A DNA stretch of 64,000 nt. Source: JBFMDN01 sp040753915 (GTDB taxonomy: Bacteria > Desulfobacterota > Desulfomonilia > Desulfomonilales > Desulfomonilaceae). Below the pieces are notes generated by a model. The model saw only the letters and a list, made by a program, of their open reading frames with translations, had not been told where the DNA came from and made no database searches. The first letter of the stretch is position 1; every line of letters starts with the position of its first letter. The stretch lies in assembly GCA_040753915.1 (NCBI GenBank), contig JBFMDN010000009.1, positions 57,783-121,782 of the forward strand, given 5' to 3'. This document shows positions 15,652 through 23,690 of this stretch, one piece after another. The position numbers were made by a program, and so were the translations under genes.

Positions 15652-16863
15652 TTAATGCGCTCCACTATAGCTTTCTTCTTTGACCGCGTCTGCTATTTTG
15701 CGGCCTAACTCGACGCACTTTCCCAAACCGGCATGGTCCGGAACGTACTGGAGCTGAATCCCAGGATCGAGAACTTTGATTTTCATGTCTTCCAGAGCGC
15801 TGTTCATCAGCTTGACCGCCTCGCCGCTCCACCCGTACGAACCAAAAGCCGCTCCGATTTTGTTCGCCGGCCGGAGTCCCTTCATATAGCAAAGCATGTC
15901 GGCCATGCGGGGAAGCATGTTGTTGTTTAACGTGGAAGACCCCAGAATGATGGCCTTGGCATCGAGCAGCTCCGTGATGACATCGCTGCGGTGATCCACG
16001 GCCAAGTCCATGACCTTTGTGCTCACTCCACTCTCGATCAGTCCATCGGAGATGGCCTTGGCCATAGTCTCCGTACTGTGCCACATGGTGTCGTACACGA
16101 TGAGAGCTTTAGGCTTGGGCGTTTGTTGGCTCCACCGATCGTACGCGGCTATGATCTGCATGGGACTGTCGCGCCAGATGAGACCATGGTCCGGTGCGAT
16201 CATGTCGATCTTCAGATCCATTTTCTGCACGTCTCGAACGAGCTTCTGAACGAGCGGTGAGTACGGGAGGAGTATGTTCGCATAGTACTTGGCCGCATGG
16301 AACATCAGCTCCGAAGCATCCACCTCATCGTTGAAGCGCTCACTCGTTGCCCAATGCTGACCGAATGCGTCACTGGATATCAGGAGAGCATCTTCCTTGA
16401 GATAGGAGAACATGCTGTCCGGCCAGTGCAGCATCCTGGTTTCGATGAACATCACGTTCCGCTTGCCCAGACTTATCTCAGCACCCGTGCCCACAACCTC
16501 ATAGGGCCAATCTTCCCGGTGATAGTGATCGATCAAAGCCTTCTTGCCCCGAGCGGAACAGAAGACTTTCTCGGGCTTGATGACTTCTATCATCTCGGGC
16601 AGAGCGCCCGAATGATCGGGTTCCACATGATTCACGATAAGGTAATCGATTTTCTTCGGATCGATCACCTTGTAAATGTTGTGCAGCAAGTCTCCCTTGA
16701 ATGACTTTTTCACCGTGTCGAACAGGGCGATCTTCTCGTCCATGACTAGGAATGCGTTGTATGTTGTCCCTTTCTGAGTCAGGTAGCCATGGAAATCTCG
16801 TACACTCCAATCCACGGCTCCTACCCAGTTGATACCGTCCTTCACTTTCACAATGGCTCGCAA
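15652..16863 (-). CDS. fprA: A-type flavodiiron protein (oxygen or NO reductase)
   Basis: A 403-residue flavoprotein. The N-terminal metallo-beta-lactamase-like diiron domain (~1-245) shows HVEPDHSGALPEM, where the H-x-E-x-D ligands of flavodiiron proteins are kept, plus LHWPDSMFSY and a later APDHGLIW. A flavodoxin domain follows (ALIVYDTMWHSTETMA at ~252) that binds FMN. Such proteins reduce O2 to water or NO to N2O with electrons from rubredoxin, and a rubredoxin gene lies directly upstream. The frame is open to 16926, but GGAGG sits 7 nt before a TTG at 16863, where homology begins (RAIVKVKDGI); I take that as the start. Confidence 0.92.
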   Translation of the reverse strand: MRAIVKVKDGINWVGAVDWSVRDFHGYLTQKGTTYNAFLVMDEKIALFDTVKKSFKGDLLHNIYKVIDPKKIDYLIVNHVEPDHSGALPEMIEVIKPEKVFCSARGKKALIDHYHREDWPYEVVGTGAEISLGKRNVMFIETRMLHWPDSMFSYLKEDALLISSDAFGQHWATSERFNDEVDASELMFHAAKYYANILLPYSPLVQKLVRDVQKMDLKIDMIAPDHGLIWRDSPMQIIAAYDRWSQQTPKPKALIVYDTMWHSTETMAKAISDGLIESGVSTKVMDLAVDHRSDVITELLDAKAIILGSSTLNNNMLPRMADMLCYMKGLRPANKIGAAFGSYGWSGEAVKLMNSALEDMKIKVLDPGIQLQYVPDHAGLGKCVELGRKIADAVKEESYSGAH

Positions 16864-17054
16864 TGTAAGTCCTCCGAAAAACAACGTCAGGTACGAACGT
16901 GCAGAAACTGTCTCGCAATCGGGCAATGGGCCAAAATCAGGGCACCTTGTCCCAGCACCCCTCCAGATACGGCCCTATCCGAAACGCCTTTCGAGACAGT
17001 TTCCGTGTTCTCGCCCCCCAATCGCAAGGAGCGAGGGGGAGACAAAATAAGTCA

Positions 17055-17213
17055 CTATTCCGGTTCGAAGGACGACTTATCCGCCCCGCAAACAGGGCAG
17101 ACCCAGTCGTCGGGCAGGTCTTCGAATGCGGTTCCGGCCGGAACACCATTATCCGGGTCTCCCACGGCCGGGTCGTACACATATCCGCAGACCTGACACA
17201 CGTAACTCTTCAT
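17055..17213 (-). CDS. rubredoxin
   Basis: A 52-residue rubredoxin with both CxxCG knuckles, CQVCGYVYDP (residues 6-9) and CPVCGADKS (39-42), and the conserved DLPDDWVCP turn. It is the small Fe(Cys)4 electron carrier that typically feeds flavodiiron protein, rubrerythrin or desulfoferrodoxin. The ATG at 17213 is preceded by a perfect AGGAGG. The flavodiiron gene follows about 190 bp downstream, so the pair is probably functional together. Confidence 0.95.
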   Translation of the reverse strand: MKSYVCQVCGYVYDPAVGDPDNGVPAGTAFEDLPDDWVCPVCGADKSSFEPE

Positions 17214-17353
17214 AAGATACCTCCTGTAAGTTGCCAGTTGATCGGTCTCTGTCGAGACCTCATGTGCTCATACCCACGCAGAGCACTCTCCATGAGGGCT
17301 ATTTGAAAAAAGCTGACGCAAGCACGCAATTCCGAACGCGTCCGCTCCGGCTG

Positions 17354-17935
17354 TCATGGTCCGTGCGAGGCGGCGCTCTGTCCCAACGTGAATGCTTCCT
17401 TCAACGTCTCGGGCCGACCGCGGACATCGCCTTTGGCCTCTACCTTTCGAACGAATACGCCACCACCGTAGTCCATGTTCAACGCATCGTAGAAGTACTT
17501 GCCCACCAGTTCCGTTCCCTGGAAAAGGTTGGCCCCCTTGGTTGCCCCAGCACAAATTAGGTACCCACGTCCTTTTCGAGGCCCCATCTCTTTCTCGGCC
17601 CCTTCCCGGAGCCGCTGGCGGCACCAAAGAGCCTGGCAACGATCTATCAGCGCCTTGGCCTGGGCCGTGATACCGTAAAAAAAGATAGGTGACGCAAGGA
17701 TGATAACATCCGCTTCCAGAAGCTGAGGATAGACGGTCTGCATGTCGTCTTCGATCACGCACTCACCTGTCTCATCACAACCAGCGCACTCCCGGCATCC
17801 TTCGATCTTCAAATCGCAGCATCGAATTGAGACTACTTCCGCTCCCGCGGATCGCGCTCCGTTGAGGCATTCCTCGAGCAGAATGTCCGTGTTTCCTCCC
17901 TGGCGGGGGCTTCCGAATATGCCTAAGACTTTCAT
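17354..17935 (-). CDS. flavodoxin-fold NAD(P)H-dependent FMN reductase/iron-sulfur flavoprotein
   Basis: A 193-residue flavodoxin-like protein. It opens with MKVLGIFGSPRQGGNTDILL, the phosphate loop for FMN, and has a Cys-rich segment CCDLKIEGCRECAGCDETGEC (residues ~40-58, five or more Cys) followed by DDMQTVYPQLLEADVIILASPIFF. This matches the iron-sulfur flavoprotein/NADPH-FMN reductase group common in anaerobes, which can reduce O2 or peroxide. The frame is open to 18025, but the conserved start is the ATG at 17935. It lies between two rubredoxin-type genes. Confidence 0.82.
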   Translation of the reverse strand: MKVLGIFGSPRQGGNTDILLEECLNGARSAGAEVVSIRCCDLKIEGCRECAGCDETGECVIEDDMQTVYPQLLEADVIILASPIFFYGITAQAKALIDRCQALWCRQRLREGAEKEMGPRKGRGYLICAGATKGANLFQGTELVGKYFYDALNMDYGGGVFVRKVEAKGDVRGRPETLKEAFTLGQSAASHGP

Positions 17936-18040
17936 GACTCGCTCAGTTTTGTTCCGCATCGTGGGCCGCTGCAGCAGCGGTAGCGCCTGTTCCACCTCGC
18001 GTCTCCTTCTGCTGCGCACGGTCAAATGCGAGCTAAAGGG

Positions 18041-18211
18041 TCACCCGAGCCTGGGATCCTGACCGGAGAATCCGCACTCAGGAACATAGCACGTGACGTT
18101 CACAAACTCACATTTCTCCTTGCAGCTAGTACAAATCTCAGGGGGAGCGTCTCCCGCATTGGCCTCAAAGGTGTAGCCACACTTCGAGCATTTCCAGGTA
18201 ATCTTTTCCAT
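18041..18211 (-). CDS. small rubredoxin-like protein with extra C-terminal cysteines
   Basis: A 56-residue protein. The first part looks like a short rubredoxin/desulforedoxin-type knuckle pair, KCSKCGYTF (residues 8-11) and CTSCKEKC (27-34), but with a shorter spacing than true rubredoxin. It continues with TCYVPECGFSGQDPRLG, adding Cys41 and Cys46, a tail I associate with rubredoxin-like proteins of anaerobes. It probably binds one iron or zinc and carries electrons. Its stop lies about 105 bp before the flavodoxin-fold gene and its start 6 bp after the octaheme cytochrome stop, so it is likely in the same transcript. Confidence 0.8.
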   Translation of the reverse strand: MEKITWKCSKCGYTFEANAGDAPPEICTSCKEKCEFVNVTCYVPECGFSGQDPRLG

Positions 18212-18217
18212 AGGTCT

Positions 18218-19747
18218 CTATTCCTTTCTCTGTCTGTGTGTATTCGACGCGCTCTCACTTGTTTCTTCTCGCGCTCTCAGCAGGAACCGGAGGTGGTCCA
18301 GCATGTCCTGCGGCGTTCTGGCCAGATGCCACCGGCCTTCTGCAAATACTCCGTAATCGGCTCCGTGCATGGCGGAGGCGAACCGCGTGGAATTTGCGTA
18401 GAAGAACCACTGCTGCATCCACTGTTTCTCGATTGCTTCGTCGAACAGATTGGACGGGTCCGCGACTTTTGCATCCCAGGCTTTCTGAAGAATCTCGGTC
18501 GCTGTGAGGGTCATCGCATTTGTCGTCTTAATCGCGTTCTCGAACCGATCCCAATGTCCGTTGACCCAGCTCGATGCATGGCACTGGAGACACACCTTCT
18601 GGATGGTTTCTCTTCTCTCCTTCCGCTCTTGCTCGGAGATGAGGTATGCATCAGCAAAGGTTCCATCCAAGGCAGTGGGCAAGGGAAGCCCATCCTTGTT
18701 GCGTATTTTCGTCGTGTCTGGCGACGCGGGATGCGGATGACCGTACGGCAAGCCGAAGATCCTCCAGGGGATGCGGTCTGCCATTTGATGGGTCCTCTTC
18801 GCCACAACCTTTCCGTCCGCATCGACAACAAGTGACACGTGGCATGCTGCGCAGGTCGGTGCGGTAAAGTCCTTCCCAGCCGTCCAGGGCACCTCGCTGA
18901 AATTCCACTTGTCCCAAAGGGAGAAGAAGATGTTGCCGTGCTTGCTCACGGAATAGACCTTGTACGCTACCACGTCGGGTCCCTTATGACACTGGGAACA
19001 CGTGTACGGTTTTCGGGCCTGTTCGATTGAAAACGAGTGCCTGCTGTGGCAGGGCACGCAGGAGCCCATAGTGCCGTCAAGGTTCATTCGGCCCACACCC
19101 TGATTGGGCCATCCCGAAATAACTAGGAATTCGAGCTCGCCATAGGATGTGTCCCTCGTAGTTTTGCCCTCCACCTGCAAGCGCGTCCCATGGCAGTGGT
19201 AGCACGAGTCCTCGTTTGTCTTCGCGTCCGGCGCTGCGATGGTAGTTTTCATGTCCTTCAGGCTTTGAGCTCCGTTGACCGCCTTTTCCAGGGTTCCGTA
19301 CAACTCGTTTTTCGCCAGGTTCAGCCACGCGTGAGACATGAGATTCTTTTCGTACTGCTTCTGTTCATCGGGGTGGCAAACTCCACAGTCCTTCGGAGTC
19401 ACCGTCAGGTGCACCTTTTCGGAACCGTGTTCAAAAGCGTCTTTGTGATCCGCCGGGTTGAGCGTATGGCATTCTGCACATCCTACTACGACGTTTGCCA
19501 GTCTGTCTGGAACGCTGGCCGCGGTTATGCGACGCTTCAGGTCAGGCTTTTTCAATGCGTCAGCGGGCGTGACCAGCGCGTGAAGGCTCTTCTTCCAATC
19601 CGCAACAATGCCGGGCGTGGCCGCCTCGTGGCAATCGAGACATTCCTGAGTCAGGTCGCTTATTTTCTCAAGTGCATTCACCGGTTCTAAATCAAAGACC
19701 AAACAGCCCAAGAAAGCTATCCCGGCAATCGCCGCCCTCGTCATCAT
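18218..19747 (-). CDS. octaheme c-type cytochrome of the hydroxylamine-oxidoreductase-like group
   Basis: A 509-residue secreted cytochrome. A signal peptide (TRAAIAGIAFLGCLVF) follows the start, and eight CxxCH sites are visible: CLDCH, CAECH, CGVCH, CYHCH, CVPCH, CSQCH, CAACH and CLQCH. Spacing and the C-terminal AMHGADYG resemble octaheme proteins related to HAO, which can reduce nitrite or hydroxylamine. The active-site details that distinguish oxidase from reductase cannot be settled by eye. The frame is open to 19789; the start at 19747 follows a GGGGGG run and gives a clean signal peptide. It sits within the oxygen-defence operon, 53 bp after the peroxiredoxin gene. Confidence 0.85.
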   Translation of the reverse strand: MMTRAAIAGIAFLGCLVFDLEPVNALEKISDLTQECLDCHEAATPGIVADWKKSLHALVTPADALKKPDLKRRITAASVPDRLANVVVGCAECHTLNPADHKDAFEHGSEKVHLTVTPKDCGVCHPDEQKQYEKNLMSHAWLNLAKNELYGTLEKAVNGAQSLKDMKTTIAAPDAKTNEDSCYHCHGTRLQVEGKTTRDTSYGELEFLVISGWPNQGVGRMNLDGTMGSCVPCHSRHSFSIEQARKPYTCSQCHKGPDVVAYKVYSVSKHGNIFFSLWDKWNFSEVPWTAGKDFTAPTCAACHVSLVVDADGKVVAKRTHQMADRIPWRIFGLPYGHPHPASPDTTKIRNKDGLPLPTALDGTFADAYLISEQERKERRETIQKVCLQCHASSWVNGHWDRFENAIKTTNAMTLTATEILQKAWDAKVADPSNLFDEAIEKQWMQQWFFYANSTRFASAMHGADYGVFAEGRWHLARTPQDMLDHLRFLLRAREETSESASNTHRQRKE

Positions 19748-19799
19748 TAGTACCCCCCGGTTTCCTTTGCGAATCACCTCAATGCACACACCTGCGGAT

Positions 19800-20408
19800 C
19801 TATTTATCGAGCTTTTCCAAAGCCTTGATGAGGTGTTCCAGTTTGGGCATCTTGTTTATGTCATGAACGTCAGTGTATCTGATTGTGCCTTTCTTATCTA
19901 CGACAAAGAGAGCGCGCTCCGACGTCCCGTCGGACCGCAAGATGCCATACTTCTTGGCCACAGCGCCGTGTGGCCAGAAATCGGAGACCACGGGGAACCA
20001 TAATCCGCCCATTTCCGTAACCCACGCGTGCAGAGTGGGAACGTTATCCACTGAGATCCCTATCACCACCGCGTCATGGTTCTCGAAATAGTCCCGAGCA
20101 ATGTTGTATCCCGGCCATTGCCTGGAGCAGACAGGGGTCCAAGCAGCAGGCACAAAAGACAGTACCACGTTTTTCTTGCCTCGAAAGCTGCTTAACGTCA
20201 CCGTGTTGCCACTGAGATCTTTGAGCTCAAAATCAGGGGCTTCATCTCCTACCTTGAGCGTTGTGCAACTGTCTATGGATTTGAGCCCGCCGGGATCGTA
20301 TATGACCCCGCTCCCTGCCCAACTTGTCGGGAATGCAGAGAGGGTTACGCAGACCACGGCAACCGCCAAAAAAAGAAAGAGCCGGAATCGGTCGTACGAT
20401 CTATTCAT
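19800..20408 (-). CDS. secreted AhpC/TSA-family peroxiredoxin
   Basis: A 202-residue protein with an N-terminal signal peptide (FLFLAVAVVCVTLSAF, cleaved near SWAGS). The mature part has VGDEAPDFELKDLSGN, then VLSFVPAAWTPVCSRQWPGY with the peroxidatic Cys, and ALFVVDKKGTIRYTD. The TPVCSRQ form matches exported peroxiredoxins rather than cytoplasmic AhpC, so it probably removes peroxide in the periplasm. Its reductant may be the thioredoxin-like protein encoded just upstream (14 bp). Confidence 0.87.
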   Translation of the reverse strand: MNRSYDRFRLFLFLAVAVVCVTLSAFPTSWAGSGVIYDPGGLKSIDSCTTLKVGDEAPDFELKDLSGNTVTLSSFRGKKNVVLSFVPAAWTPVCSRQWPGYNIARDYFENHDAVVIGISVDNVPTLHAWVTEMGGLWFPVVSDFWPHGAVAKKYGILRSDGTSERALFVVDKKGTIRYTDVHDINKMPKLEHLIKALEKLDK

Positions 20409-20422
20409 GCAAAGCTACCTCT

Positions 20423-20995
20423 CTACTTTCCCTTCGTCTGCTCGAGGTTCTCGACAAGGCCGGCTATATCCTCGATACGTCCTACAAGGGCGTCCAGTAT
20501 CCTCACCTTGTTCCCCTGTTCGACCTCGAGCACCAGGAACGTGGGAGTCCGAATCCTCTGTCTGGAAATCTTCTCCACGGAAAAATCTTCGTCAGAAAAG
20601 AGAGGAAAGGGAATCTCGAATTTCTTCCTGAAGACTTCGACCTCGAACGGGGTGTTCCCGATGCCAATGCCGACCATCTTAACCTTGTCCTTAAGCGTTG
20701 GACTCTTCTGGATCCTGGTGTACAGCTCGTTAATCTTCGGTGCTTCCGACTGGCAGATGGGGCAGTACATGCTGAAAATCTCGACAAACAGAATTGGTAC
20801 TCTTACGCTGGGCAGGCGGAACGTATTATTGCCGGAAAGACCCAAGTAAGCTCGTTCTTTCCCGTTTTCGGGGACTGGAAACTCCAGTCGATTCAGAGCC
20901 GCCTCGTCTACTGTGAACTGGGCAGCCAGAGCAGCCGGGCCCTGCAGCACCATTGCCAAAGCGACCCACACACAGGCCAAACGCAGGCCAGTCAT
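20423..20995 (-). CDS. secreted thioredoxin-fold (TlpA-like) protein
   Basis: A 190-residue protein with a signal peptide (LRLACVWVALAMVLQGPAAL). The mature protein has a thioredoxin fold with a CPIC active site in EIFSMYCPICQSEAP, then GIGIGNTPFEVEVF and a cis-Pro region RIRTPTFLVLE. It probably acts as a periplasmic disulfide reductant. The ATG at 20995 follows GGAGG by 6 nt; the frame is open further to 21019. It precedes the peroxiredoxin gene by 14 bp, so the pair may form a periplasmic peroxide-reducing system. Confidence 0.82.
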   Translation of the reverse strand: MTGLRLACVWVALAMVLQGPAALAAQFTVDEAALNRLEFPVPENGKERAYLGLSGNNTFRLPSVRVPILFVEIFSMYCPICQSEAPKINELYTRIQKSPTLKDKVKMVGIGIGNTPFEVEVFRKKFEIPFPLFSDEDFSVEKISRQRIRTPTFLVLEVEQGNKVRILDALVGRIEDIAGLVENLEQTKGK

Positions 20996-21024
20996 GTAGC
21001 ACCTCCGCCTTTCCCTCACGGACT

Positions 21025-21207
21025 CTAGGCTGCCAGTGGGAGAAACATTTTCTTACCTGCCCCACAAATCGGACACTTCCAGTCATCGGGAAGCTGCGCA
21101 AATGGGGTCCCTTTCGCTATCTTCCCCTTCTTATCCCCTTTTTCGGGATTGTAGATGTACCCACAGTTGGGGGTCTGACACTGATACATCTCCTGCAAGC
21201 TTGCCAT
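21025..21207 (-). CDS. rubredoxin
   Basis: A 60-residue rubredoxin with CQTPNCGYIYNPEKG and CPICGAGKKMF. The first knuckle has a two-residue longer loop (C-x4-C rather than C-x2-C), as in desulforubrerythrin-linked and type-II rubredoxins. The conserved LPDDWKCP is present. The ATG at 21207 follows GGAGG by 5 nt. It lies between desulfoferrodoxin and the thioredoxin-like gene and is the likely electron donor to the former. Confidence 0.92.
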   Translation of the reverse strand: MASLQEMYQCQTPNCGYIYNPEKGDKKGKIAKGTPFAQLPDDWKCPICGAGKKMFLPLAA

Positions 21208-21318
21208 TCGGCCCTCCAGGTCTCTCTGGCCCCCCGTCCCCATGGGGCCTCGCTGATGGGAAGCCCCCAGAAAAAGAGGGCTCCCCTCGGTTCATTCGTC
21301 TGTAAGCCGAGGAGGGGC

Positions 21319-21690
21319 TCAGGATTTCCACAGCCCGTGGAGATTGCAGTACTCTCTGGCTGTGAACTCCCCCTCTACGGGAAATACTGCCTCAGGGGCT
21401 TCTCCCGGGCAAAGAAATTGGCGATAGGCTTTCCCATCTGCAATGATTTCGATCCATTCGATATAGTGCTTTTCTTCCATGGGATGCGCCACGCTCCCCA
21501 CCTTCACCTTGGTTCCGCCTGGGACCGGCTCCTTAACAGGCACGTGCTTCTCTTTCGCCGCGTCAACGGTATTCTCTACGAACAGCTTCATGGGCTGGCC
21601 GCAGCACACAAGCTCACCCGCCCCCTCATGAACCATTTCCACTATGTTTCCGCAAACCTCACACTTGAAAATCTGGAGTCTCTCTGTCAT
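21319..21690 (-). CDS. dfx: desulfoferrodoxin (superoxide reductase)
   Basis: A 123-residue two-domain protein. The N-terminal desulforedoxin site is FKCEVCGNIVEM with LVCCGQPM, the four Cys for the FeS4 centre. The C-terminal superoxide reductase domain has EKHVPV with a His ligand, GSVAHPMEEKHYIEWIEI with two more His, and a final REYCNLHGLW holding the Cys and His ligands of the FeN4S centre. It reduces superoxide to peroxide without releasing O2. The start at 21690 follows AGGAGG; the frame is open upstream but without homology. Confidence 0.95.
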   Translation of the reverse strand: MTERLQIFKCEVCGNIVEMVHEGAGELVCCGQPMKLFVENTVDAAKEKHVPVKEPVPGGTKVKVGSVAHPMEEKHYIEWIEIIADGKAYRQFLCPGEAPEAVFPVEGEFTAREYCNLHGLWKS

Positions 21691-21775
21691 TGGATCATTC
21701 CTCCTAAGTAGTTTATAATGCTCCATGTTGTGACCAAAGGAGCAAGAGACTTCGCCCGGCAGGGCGATCATCCGG

Positions 21776-22351
21776 TCACCAGTTCTCACCGAGGAGCTCA
21801 TAATAGGCCTGGGGATGCGCGCAGGCCGGACAAGACATCGGAGCTTCGGTGCCCTCATGAAGGTATCCGCAATTTATGCATCGCCACACGACAGGCTGAT
21901 CTCTCCGAAAGACCTTTCCTGCTTCCATGTTGGCAAGCAAATCCATGTACCTTTTCTCATGCTGCCGCTCTGCCACCGAAACGGCATCCCAGATGCTCGC
22001 AGCAGCCTCGAATCCTTCTTCACGAGCCACTTTGGCAAACGAGGGGTAAAGCTTGGTCCACTCCTCGTTCTCCCCTTTGGCAGCGGCCATGAGGTTATCG
22101 GCTGTCGACCCAACCACCCCCGCCGGGAACATGGCATCTACCATGAGGTCTCCACCCGTAAGCTGGGAAAAGAATCGTTTTGCGTGCTCCTTTTCCTGAT
22201 TTGCAGTTTCCTCGAATATCATGGCAATTTGTACGTAGCCTTCCTTGCGCGCTTGGCTCGCAAAGTAGGTGTACCGATTGCGAGCCTGAGACTCGCCAGC
22301 AAACGACGCAAGAAGATTTTTCTCCGTGCGCGATCCTTTAATTTCTCCCAT
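21776..22351 (-). CDS. rbr: rubrerythrin
   Basis: A 191-residue rubrerythrin. The diiron four-helix domain shows SFAGESQARNRYTYFA, then EETANQEKEHAKRFF, and a second pair FEAAASIWDAVSVAERQHEKRY. The C-terminal rubredoxin domain follows with CINCGYLHEG and CPACAHPQAYYELL. It is an NADH-linked peroxidase that takes electrons from rubredoxin. A perfect 20-bp palindrome lies 32 bp upstream of the start. It is followed by desulfoferrodoxin and the rubredoxin on the same strand. Confidence 0.95.
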   Translation of the reverse strand: MGEIKGSRTEKNLLASFAGESQARNRYTYFASQARKEGYVQIAMIFEETANQEKEHAKRFFSQLTGGDLMVDAMFPAGVVGSTADNLMAAAKGENEEWTKLYPSFAKVAREEGFEAAASIWDAVSVAERQHEKRYMDLLANMEAGKVFRRDQPVVWRCINCGYLHEGTEAPMSCPACAHPQAYYELLGENW

Positions 22352-22382
22352 ATGGGCCTCCTTTCATTGGGTCGAAAGAGTC

Positions 22383-22402
22383 TCATGCACAATTGTGCAT
22401 GA
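22383..22402. promoter_or_regulatory. perfect 20-bp palindrome upstream of rubrerythrin, candidate operator
   Basis: TCATGCACAATTGTGCATGA is an uninterrupted perfect palindrome, 32 bp upstream of the rubrerythrin start. Two-fold symmetry without a loop fits a dimeric regulator site better than a terminator. No T-run follows. It differs from the Fur/PerR-like box upstream of the regulator gene. Confidence 0.6.
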
Positions 22403-22493
22403 CCGCGTTTCCCTGACCGTGGAGCGCCGAGGCAAACACACGAGCTGACGCTCCTGCGGCCGTCGGCACTGTCCTCCTCTCAAGATATCCGGA

Positions 22494-22901
22494 TTACGGT
22501 TCTTTCTCTTTGTGACTTCTACATCGAGCGCAGACACCTACGAACTCGATGCTGTGTGAGAGAATTTCGTACTCGGTGACATTCCGAGCGGCCTCATCGA
22601 TCGTGTCAAATGGCTCGAGAGGCACGTCGTCAAGTCGACCGCAGCGAACGCACCGCACGTGATAGTGGAGGTCGGTTCTCCCATCAAAGCGCTTTTCAAA
22701 CCCCGCGGGGTGCAAGGTATTGATTTTTCTGAACTGGGAAAGGATTTCGAGGTTTCGGTACACGGTTCCCAGGCTGATGCGAGGTAGCCGCTTGCGAACG
22801 ATCTCGTAGAGCTCGGAAGCCGTGGGATGACTCTCGAGCTTTGCCAGTTCTTCCAGGATGACTTTTCGTTGTTTGGTGTTTCGTAGCTGGCCAAGGGGCA
22901 C
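22494..22901 (-). CDS. Fur-family peroxide/metal regulator (PerR-like)
   Basis: A 135-residue Fur-family repressor. The winged helix runs from RNTKQRKVILEEL through TASELYEIVRKRLPRISLGTVYRNLEIL. The metal-binding region has HYHVRCVRCGRLDDV and a C-terminal CARCRSHKE, giving two CxxC pairs for the structural zinc. The gene directly precedes rubrerythrin, which favours PerR over Fur; the residue pattern alone does not decide. The frame opens at 22934, but the GTG at 22901 sits just before the conserved region, follows GGAAG and leaves a palindromic box upstream instead of inside the coding sequence, so I prefer it. Confidence 0.82.
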   Translation of the reverse strand: MPLGQLRNTKQRKVILEELAKLESHPTASELYEIVRKRLPRISLGTVYRNLEILSQFRKINTLHPAGFEKRFDGRTDLHYHVRCVRCGRLDDVPLEPFDTIDEAARNVTEYEILSHSIEFVGVCARCRSHKEKEP

Positions 22902-22916
22902 GTTTGGACTTCCAAT

Positions 22917-22929
22917 AATAGTTACTATT
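22917..22929. promoter_or_regulatory. candidate Fur/PerR box in the regulator's own leader
   Basis: AATAGTTACTATT is a 6-1-6 perfect inverted repeat, 16 bp upstream of the preferred GTG start. Its AT-rich 6-1-6 form matches the style of Fur-family boxes and suggests autoregulation. Confidence 0.5.
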
Positions 22930-23103
22930 TTCAATAATGGCTACTCGGTCGCACCTTGTCAAGTCCCGAGGAAAAAATCAGCCATATTGCTGTCGTGGAA
23001 TTTGCCCTTGCGCCGAGGATTTCTCTGTGGCATATTAGGTTATTTAAATGCCCCCTCTTCTTCGCCGGAATTCCGGCTAACCATAATCGCGAGGTGTAGT
23101 CAG

Positions 23104-23286
23104 ATGACCATTCAGTATTTTAAAAACCTGCGTGACCTCAACCGCTTTCTAAAAACCACCCCCACCGATCTCCCCCTTGCTAGACTCAATGAGATTCGCA
23201 CCAGAGCAAAAAAGAAAAAGCCCACCGCGTTCATGGTCTGGATCAACCCGTCGGGCCATGTCATCGATCTCTCGATGAGAGTCTAG
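23104..23286 (+). CDS. small conserved-looking protein of unknown function
   Basis: A 60-residue basic protein starting MTIQYFKNLRDLNRFL with a GAGGTG ribosome site 7 nt before the ATG. It has an N-terminal amphipathic helix, a Lys-rich middle (RTRAKKKKP) and a hydrophobic beta-like end (AFMVWINPSGHVIDLSM). I do not recognise a family. It is transcribed away from the regulator gene. The ribosome site and natural-looking composition support it as real. Confidence 0.5.
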   Translation: MTIQYFKNLRDLNRFLKTTPTDLPLARLNEIRTRAKKKKPTAFMVWINPSGHVIDLSMRV

Positions 23287-23690
23287 CCCCCTGTATACCG
23301 TGCCGTTTCGCGTCGTGGAAGCAACTCGATGGCAGGCAGTGGGAGTCCGCCTAATGCTGAAGTTCGCGCTGCGCTGGGCGTGATCGTGGCTCCAAGCCCG
23401 ACGGATTGACTGATCTGCCGAAGTTTTCTCGTAGTTCCCGGAAGTTCTGCCTGATTTTCCCTGGCTGTCTCTCTTTGTCATAGCTGTGAATCCCCGGATT
23501 CTCGTCCGGGGTTCACCGGCCCTTTCTCAGAGCATCTGGGGCCAGGCTAGTGCAATTTCCAATCTCGGGCTTCCGGTGCGCAGGAAGCCTTCCCTTGTGA
23601 AACGCGCGTGCAGGCGTCCTCGCTATACGAACCCCTTATCCGGGCCAGCCGGACAATCGATCTTTGAGGAAATCCCCTCGGGCCTCCCTG
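23287..23690. other. 404-bp gap downstream of the small ORF and of the phosphomannomutase gene
   Basis: No gene was seen. A hairpin at 23486-23516 (GTGAATCCCCGGA with TCCGGGGTTCAC, one bulged base) could end transcription of either convergent neighbour, but it has no T-run. Confidence 0.45.
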
